64,000 nt of DNA from Devosia sp. 66-14 (GTDB lineage Bacteria; Pseudomonadota; Alphaproteobacteria; Rhizobiales; Devosiaceae): NCBI GenBank assembly GCA_001899085.1, contig MKVB01000007.1, positions 1-64,000 on the forward strand. Direction: 5' to 3'. The position numbers were made by a program, and so were the translations under genes. Below, one piece after another: positions 59,171 to 64,000 of the stretch (positions within the stretch are counted from its first letter, which is position 1; the number at the start of each line of letters is the position of its first letter). Under the pieces are notes generated by a model. It did not search any database. It saw only the letters and a program-made list of their open reading frames with translations, and was not told where the DNA came from.

Positions 59171-61339
59171 TCAGTTGCCGCCGAAGATATCGCCCAGCAG
59201 GTCGACCAGGGTGCGGCGCGGGCGCTCCGCCTGTGGCTGCTCCATCGGCTGCAGCGGTTGCTGTTCGAGACCCGGCTGGGTCATGGCGCCGGGCAGTTCG
59301 GCGACCGGGATGCCCTCATGCGCCTTGGTCATGAACTGGCTCCAGATCTCCACCGGCACATTGCCGCCCGAGAGCTTGGTGCCGACGTCGTTGTCGTTGC
59401 CCAGCCAGACGCCTGCGACCATGCGGGCGGTGTAGCCGACGAACAGCGCGTCGCGGGCCTTCTGCGAGGTGCCGGTCTTGCCGGCCATCGGCCAGCCGTT
59501 GAGCTGGGCCCGCTTGCCGGTGCCGATCTCGACGGCGGCGTGCAGCATGTCGTTCATCTCGGCGACGATATTGGGCTCGATCACCCGGCCCGGACCGGCG
59601 GCTACGGCGTCGTACAGCACCTTGCCGTCGACGGTTTCGATGCGGGTGATGACATTGGCGATGACGCCGATGCCGCCATTGGCGAATGGCGCGTAGGCGG
59701 CGGTCAGCTCGAGCAGCGAGACTTCCTGGGTGCCCAGCGCGATCGAGGACACCGCCTGCAGCGGCGAGGAAATGCCCATCCGCATCGCCGCTTCCACCAC
59801 CTTGTCGGGGCCCACGTCGTTGGCGAGCAGCGCCGAGACCGTGTTGCGCGACAGCGCCAGCGCCTGGCGCAAGGTCATGTCGCCACCATACTTGCCGTCG
59901 GCGTTCGACGGCTTCCAGCCGTTGATGTCGACCGGCCCGTCGGTGGCGATGGTGTCGGGGGTGTAGCCTTTTTCCATGCCGGCCAGGTAGACGAACGGCT
60001 TGAAGGTGGAGCCGGGCTGCCGGCGCGCCGTCACCGCGCGGTTATACTGGCTCGCCTGGTAGTCGACGCCGCCGACCAGGGCGCGCACCGAACCATCGAC
60101 ATCCATCGCCACCAGGGCGCCCTGGCTGAAGCCCTTGTCCTTGCCATACTTGGCGACGGCTTCCTTGACCACGAACTCCGCCTCCTTCTGGAGGTCCCAG
60201 TTGATCGTGGTGTGGACGATCACGTCCTGCTTCACTTCGCCCAGATAGGCGGTCATCAGGCTCTCGACCCAGTCGGCGACATAGGATTCGCCGCCCACCA
60301 CCTTGGTGCGCACCGTCTGGTTGGGGTCGATCGCCGCGGCCTTGGACTCGGCCGGCGTGATGTAGCCTTCCTTGGCCATGGCCGCGAGCACCAGGCCCTG
60401 ACGGGCTTGCACCAGCTCGGGCTTGCCCTTGGGGTTGAGTCGCGACGGCGCCTGCAGCGAACCGGCCAGCATCGCGGCTTCGCCGAGCGACAGGTTGCGC
60501 GCCGACTTGCCGAAATAGCGCTGCGCTGCCGCCTCGATGCCGGTGGCGTTGTTGCCGAAGAACACCCGGTTCAAATAGAGCTCGAGAATGTCGTCCTTGG
60601 AATAGTTCTGCTCGAGCCATACCGCGAGCAGCGCTTCCTGCACCTTGCGGCCCAGCGTCTGGTCGGGGGTGAGGAACAGGTTCTTGGCCAGCTGCTGGGT
60701 GATGGTCGAGGCGCCGCGGGTCACTTCACCCGCCTGCACGCTTTCGAGCGCCACCGAGACGAGGCCGAGCACGTCGATGCCGAAATGGTCGTAGAAGCGC
60801 CGGTCTTCGATGGCGACGAACGCCGCCGGCACGTAATAGGGTAGCTCGCGCAGCGACACCGCTTCGCCGCCGGTCTTGCCGCGGTTGGAAATCAACTGCC
60901 CATTGGCGGCGACGATACGGATATTGGCGGCGCGGTCCGGCACCTTCCACGTGTCGGCCGAGGGCAGCTGCACGGCGTAGTAGACCACCACGGCACCGGC
61001 GGCCAGCGCCCCCCAGATGCCCAGGATGAACAGCCACGAGATCATCTTCCAGATGACCCCGAACAGCGTCAGCGGGCGGCGTTCGCGCCGGCCACGGCTC
61101 TTTTTCTGCTTGGGAGCCCGACCGCGCGGCGTCTTGCCCCGCGGTGCCCGCTCCTGGCGTTCGTCGTCGACATAGGTGCCGCCGTCGGAAAAGCCCGGCT
61201 CGATCCGGGCACCGCGCGCCACCTTCTTCGCCGGTGCCGATCGCTCCGAACGCGTGCCCTTTTTGGGCGTGGCGCCGACGCGGTCATCAGGCGAGACGTG
61301 AAAATCCATAAACAGGGCCCCGGCATTCTTCTTGCGCAT
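59171..61339 (-). CDS. Penicillin-binding protein 1A (class A, GT51 plus transpeptidase)
   Basis: This bifunctional peptidoglycan synthase has 722 residues from ATG 61339; ATG 61309 is an alternative start. A long basic tail (about 85 residues, many Lys/Arg) precedes one membrane helix (VIWKMISWLFILGIWGAL). The glycosyltransferase domain has AIEDRRFYDHFGID and RGASTITQQLAKNLFL. The transpeptidase has GSTFKPF (active Ser), SRNT and KTGTSQ. The C-terminal tail is Pro/Gln-rich. It polymerises and cross-links glycan strands at the inner membrane. An additional upstream stretch to 61423 is open but looks non-coding. Confidence 0.93.
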   Translation of the reverse strand: MRKKNAGALFMDFHVSPDDRVGATPKKGTRSERSAPAKKVARGARIEPGFSDGGTYVDDERQERAPRGKTPRGRAPKQKKSRGRRERRPLTLFGVIWKMISWLFILGIWGALAAGAVVVYYAVQLPSADTWKVPDRAANIRIVAANGQLISNRGKTGGEAVSLRELPYYVPAAFVAIEDRRFYDHFGIDVLGLVSVALESVQAGEVTRGASTITQQLAKNLFLTPDQTLGRKVQEALLAVWLEQNYSKDDILELYLNRVFFGNNATGIEAAAQRYFGKSARNLSLGEAAMLAGSLQAPSRLNPKGKPELVQARQGLVLAAMAKEGYITPAESKAAAIDPNQTVRTKVVGGESYVADWVESLMTAYLGEVKQDVIVHTTINWDLQKEAEFVVKEAVAKYGKDKGFSQGALVAMDVDGSVRALVGGVDYQASQYNRAVTARRQPGSTFKPFVYLAGMEKGYTPDTIATDGPVDINGWKPSNADGKYGGDMTLRQALALSRNTVSALLANDVGPDKVVEAAMRMGISSPLQAVSSIALGTQEVSLLELTAAYAPFANGGIGVIANVITRIETVDGKVLYDAVAAGPGRVIEPNIVAEMNDMLHAAVEIGTGKRAQLNGWPMAGKTGTSQKARDALFVGYTARMVAGVWLGNDNDVGTKLSGGNVPVEIWSQFMTKAHEGIPVAELPGAMTQPGLEQQPLQPMEQPQAERPRRTLVDLLGDIFGGN

Positions 61340-61584
61340 GGCGTATGTCCGGCAGCCGGTTCCCTGATGGGGAGGCCCGCGGACGCCATCGGGCATCCGA
61401 CCGTCTCGCCAAGCCTCAGCCAACCCGAATACCCGGGCCTTCGACCAGCGCGGTCCCCTTGGCTATCCAAGTTAAATGTGGCCGGTTTATGTGGGCTTAA
61501 GCGTCCCGGTCAAGCGGTGTTGCGCCGAGGTGACATGCATCGTTGCCCCCGCCGCGCCGGAGGTGGCGGCGGGAGCCGGAGCGG

Positions 61585-63126
61585 TCAATGCGCTGTACTG
61601 GCCACCGCGGTCTCGCGGTAGTTGCGCAAGGCCACGAACACCACCATCGCCAGCACGCCGATCAGTGTCGCCGCGGTCAGCAGCACCATGGCATGCGCAT
61701 CGGAAAAGGCCGCGCGACCCGCCGCTGCGAGGGCTGCGCCGGCGTCACCGAATCGGTCGGCAGCCGTCATCGTTTCGCCGATCGAATGGCTGGCGCTCGA
61801 CGGCAACGTGCCGGCCAGTTCCGCCGGCAGCCGGATGGCGCTCGCATAGCTGGCCGAGAGCAGCACGCCGAACAGCGTGATGCCGAGCCCAGCGCCCAGT
61901 TCGTACCCGGTGCCTTCGAGCGCTCCGGCGGCGCCGGCCTTGTCGGCCGGTGCGCTGCCCATGATGGCGATCGAGGACGCCGTGAGCCCGATGCTGAGCG
62001 ACAGCCCGAGCGTCGCCATCAGGGCGATGACGCCGAGCCCCGGGTTGTGGAAGTCGCTGAGCCCGAGGCCGGCGAGGCTGCCGGCAGCCACCAGCAGCGA
62101 CAGCGTCGCCACCATGCGCAGCCCGAGTACGCCGGTGACACAGCCGGCGAGTGGCCCGCCGATCGCCGAGGCGACGACCAGCGGCATCATGAACAGCCCG
62201 GCCTCGAGCGGCGAATAGCCGACGACGAACTGCAACTCCTGCGCCACGGTCAGCTCGACCCCGGCCAGCGCTCCGGAGACCACGATCGCCATCACCATTC
62301 CCATGGTGATCGCCGGCTTGCCGAACAGCGTCAGGTCGAGCATCGGCGTCGCGCTGCGCCTCTGCTGGCGGACGAACCAGGCGAGCAGGGTGAGGCCGGC
62401 GAGCAGCGTCGCGCCGGTGATGATCGGCGAATTGCCGGCCTTGAAACCGGATTTGATCGCATAGACCGTGGCGATCAGGCCGACCAGCAGGACCAGCGCC
62501 TGCCCGATGGTCCAGTTGCCGCCGGCCGTCGGCTGGCGCCGCGGCAGCGTGGCATAGGCCAGCGGCCAGACCAGCAGCATCACCGGAACGTTGATCAGGA
62601 ACACCGAACCCCACCAGAAATGCTCGAGCAGGGCGCCGCCGGCCAGCGGGCCGAGCGCCGCCCCGGCCGAGCCGATGGTCCCCCACAGGCCGAGCGCCAG
62701 GCCGCGCTCGCGCGGGTCGTCGAAGGTCTGCCGGATTATGGCCAGCACATTCGGCATCACCATCGAGGCGCCGACCGCCAGCAGCACGCGGGCGCCGATC
62801 AGCACGGCTGCCGTCGGGGCGAACGCAGCGATGACCGAAGCGACGAGAAACACCGCGAGGCCGATCAACAGGGTGCGCCGGTGGCCCAGTCGATCGGCAA
62901 GCGTACCCATCGGCACCAGCAGCCCGGCCATCATCAGCGGGTAGATGTCGATGATCCACAGGATCTCGGTGCCGCTGGCGCCCAGGGCCAGGGTCAGCGA
63001 CGGCACCGCGATGTGCAGGATCGTCATGTCGATGACGATGGGGACGAAGGCCAGCAGCACGGCGAATAGCACAAGCCAGCGATTGCGGGGGAGAGACACG
63101 ACGAACCTCTTGGCGCTCAGGCGCAT
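61585..63126 (-). CDS. DHA2-family MFS multidrug exporter (SmvA/QacA-like)
   Basis: This 513-residue protein has 14 predicted helices, the DHA2 number. Landmarks are VLLAFVPIVIDMTILHIAVP in helix 1, GTLADRLGHRRTLL (motif A, near residues 74-87) and LGPLAGGALLEHFWW (motif C, near residue 158). It would export cationic drugs or biocides by proton antiport. It is transcribed divergently from a TetR gene across 63 bp containing a palindrome, the classic exporter-repressor pair. Confidence 0.92.
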   Translation of the reverse strand: MRLSAKRFVVSLPRNRWLVLFAVLLAFVPIVIDMTILHIAVPSLTLALGASGTEILWIIDIYPLMMAGLLVPMGTLADRLGHRRTLLIGLAVFLVASVIAAFAPTAAVLIGARVLLAVGASMVMPNVLAIIRQTFDDPRERGLALGLWGTIGSAGAALGPLAGGALLEHFWWGSVFLINVPVMLLVWPLAYATLPRRQPTAGGNWTIGQALVLLVGLIATVYAIKSGFKAGNSPIITGATLLAGLTLLAWFVRQQRRSATPMLDLTLFGKPAITMGMVMAIVVSGALAGVELTVAQELQFVVGYSPLEAGLFMMPLVVASAIGGPLAGCVTGVLGLRMVATLSLLVAAGSLAGLGLSDFHNPGLGVIALMATLGLSLSIGLTASSIAIMGSAPADKAGAAGALEGTGYELGAGLGITLFGVLLSASYASAIRLPAELAGTLPSSASHSIGETMTAADRFGDAGAALAAAGRAAFSDAHAMVLLTAATLIGVLAMVVFVALRNYRETAVASTAH

Positions 63127-63160
63127 CTTCCATTGAGATGAAGGGAAGCGCTATTTATAT

Positions 63161-63172
63161 CCGTCCAGACGG
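63161..63172. promoter_or_regulatory. TetR-type operator between exporter and regulator
   Basis: CCGTC-CA-GACGG is a palindrome at 63161-63172 within ATCCGTCCAGACGGTT, similar to many TetR operators. It lies 35 bp before the exporter start and 18 bp before the regulator start and should repress both. Confidence 0.65.
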
Positions 63173-63189
63173 TTTGAAAAGAGGTGGGG

Positions 63190-63735
63190 ATGGGCAGACG
63201 CCAGACAATTGATCGTGACGGCTTGCTGGATGCGGCCGAGCGCGTGGTGCTGCGCGAAGGCGCCAACAACCTCACCATCGACGCGGTGGCGCGGGAGGCG
63301 GGGGTCAGCAAGGGAGGCGTGCTCTATGCCTTCGAAACCAAGGATGCGCTGATCGACACGATGATGCGCCGGGTCGTCGCGGACTACGAACGGATGGTCG
63401 AAGAGTATCTGCGCCAGACCGCCGACACGCCGCGCAACCGCCTGCTCGCCCATGTCGACGCCAACCGGCGCGAAGATGCCGCGGTCAACGCCCGCGCCGT
63501 CGCGCTGATGACGAGTTTCCTCCGCGCGCCGGCATTTCACGCCGAGACGCTGGTATTTTATCGCGAACTGTTCGGGCACGCCGACGCATCGACCGAGGCC
63601 GGCCGGCGCATGCGCCTCGCCCTCCTCGCCACCGAGGGCGCCTTCGTGGTGCGCGGCTTCGGCCTCTATCCGTTCACCGATGCCGAATGGCAGGCCGTGC
63701 ACGACGACATCGCCGGCATCCTGCTTGCCGCCTGA
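63190..63735 (+). CDS. TetR-family repressor of the exporter
   Basis: This 181-residue protein is read from ATG 63190 with GAGGTGGGG upstream; GTG 63184 is less likely. The TetR HTH is at residues 10-52 (LLDAAERVVLREGANNLTID, AREAGVSKGGVLYAFETKDAL), and the C-terminal helical ligand domain follows, with FLRAPAFHAETLVFYRELF. Divergent placement and the shared operator make the DHA2 exporter its target. Drugs exported by that pump are the likely inducers. Confidence 0.93.
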   Translation: MGRRQTIDRDGLLDAAERVVLREGANNLTIDAVAREAGVSKGGVLYAFETKDALIDTMMRRVVADYERMVEEYLRQTADTPRNRLLAHVDANRREDAAVNARAVALMTSFLRAPAFHAETLVFYRELFGHADASTEAGRRMRLALLATEGAFVVRGFGLYPFTDAEWQAVHDDIAGILLAA

Positions 63736-63756
63736 GCGGCTGAACCGGAGGATGCC

Positions 63757-64000
63757 CTAGCCGGCCGACTGCAGGTCGCCGGCCTTCAGCCGGGCCACGT
63801 CGCGCAGTGGCGGCGCGCCGAAGGTGCGGGCATATTCGCGGCTGAACTGGCTCGGGCTGTCATAGCCGACCCGATGGCCGGCGGTTGCCGCATCCAGCGC
63901 CTCGGACAGCATCAGCCGCCGCGCCTCCTGCAGCCGCAACTGCTTCTGGTATTGCAGCGGGCTCATCGCGGTCACCGCCTTGAAATGCAGGTGCAGCGCC
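63757..64000 (-). CDS. AraC-family regulator, C-terminal HTH part (5' end outside window)
   Basis: The visible 81 residues include [20 protein letters not shown], then [40 protein letters not shown]. These are the second helix-turn-helix and the signature of AraC/XylS DNA-binding domains. The N-terminal effector domain lies beyond the edge. It is convergent with the TetR gene (22 bp between stops). Confidence 0.88.
   Translation of the reverse strand, partial: ALHLHFKAVTAMSPLQYQKQLRLQEARRLMLSEALDAATAGHRVGYDSPSQFSREYARTFGAPPLRDVARLKAGDLQSAG

Noticed and set aside
61340-61423. N-terminal extension of the penicillin-binding protein
   Set aside because: No ribosome site, composition unlike the basic tail that follows, and no sign of conservation.

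Overview
The window is high-GC DNA from an alphaproteobacterium of the order Hyphomicrobiales (Rhizobiales). The evidence is a rhizobial-type L-rhamnose locus (rhaRSTPQK divergent from rhaDI), an ActS/ActR (RegB/RegA-type) redox two-component system, MmcB, DUF1127 and DUF2852 proteins, and many ABC uptake systems with LacI, DeoR, GntR and LysR regulators. The mix is compatible with a Devosia-like soil bacterium, but genus is inference. No prophage, intact insertion sequence, CRISPR array or rRNA was seen.

Layout. 0-0.5 kb: the tail of an unidentified gene, then tRNA-Gln(TTG) and tRNA-Pro(CGG). 0.6-1.9 kb: an MFS exporter gene broken by one extra base. 2-8.4 kb: a GAF protein and a complete five-gene peptide ABC importer. 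8.4-14.8 kb: single regulators and enzymes (GntR, Rrf2 with a thioredoxin-reductase-like flavoprotein, GH27 alpha-galactosidase, SDR divergent from HxlR, PfkB kinase). 14.9-17.3 kb: LacI regulator, glutamine-amidotransferase-like protein and a protein resembling the RarA C-terminal domain, with overlapping ends. 17.5-29.5 kb: a nucleoside/nucleobase island. One arm encodes a cytidine-deaminase-like protein, a creatininase-family hydrolase and adenine deaminase. The divergent arm encodes an SAH-deaminase-like amidohydrolase, a nucleoside hydrolase and a BMP-type nucleoside ABC importer. A LacI regulator closes it. 29.7-31 kb: an ASCH-like protein, two small ORFs and a strong nested stem-loop. 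31-41.7 kb: the rhamnose locus. 41.8-45.6 kb: a DUF1127 micro-protein coupled to two aldo/keto reductases, a divergent LysR, and a degenerate receiver-domain protein. 45.9-50.9 kb: three paralogous MFS transporters, MmcB and a CelD/BioF2-type acetyltransferase with overlapping ends. 51-64 kb: beta-CASP hydrolase, ActR/ActS, DUF2852 protein, a YgjP-type metalloprotease, lipoamide dehydrogenase, a secreted protein, an SDR, penicillin-binding protein 1A, and a DHA2 exporter with its TetR. The window ends inside an AraC-family gene.

How the genes work together. Three self-contained uptake-plus-catabolism modules (peptides, nucleosides, rhamnose) dominate, and most genes within each overlap by 4 bp (ATGA, GTGA or TTGA). 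Highly expressed binding-protein genes are followed by hairpins that probably lower downstream expression. Intergenic regions carry large inverted repeats, two of them (28.3 and 40.3 kb) copies of one element. The most unusual items are the nested stem-loop at 30.6 kb, the three-MFS/MmcB/GNAT cluster, the RarA-C-like/amidotransferase/LacI unit, and a cytidine-deaminase-like protein with an altered catalytic motif inside the nucleoside island.
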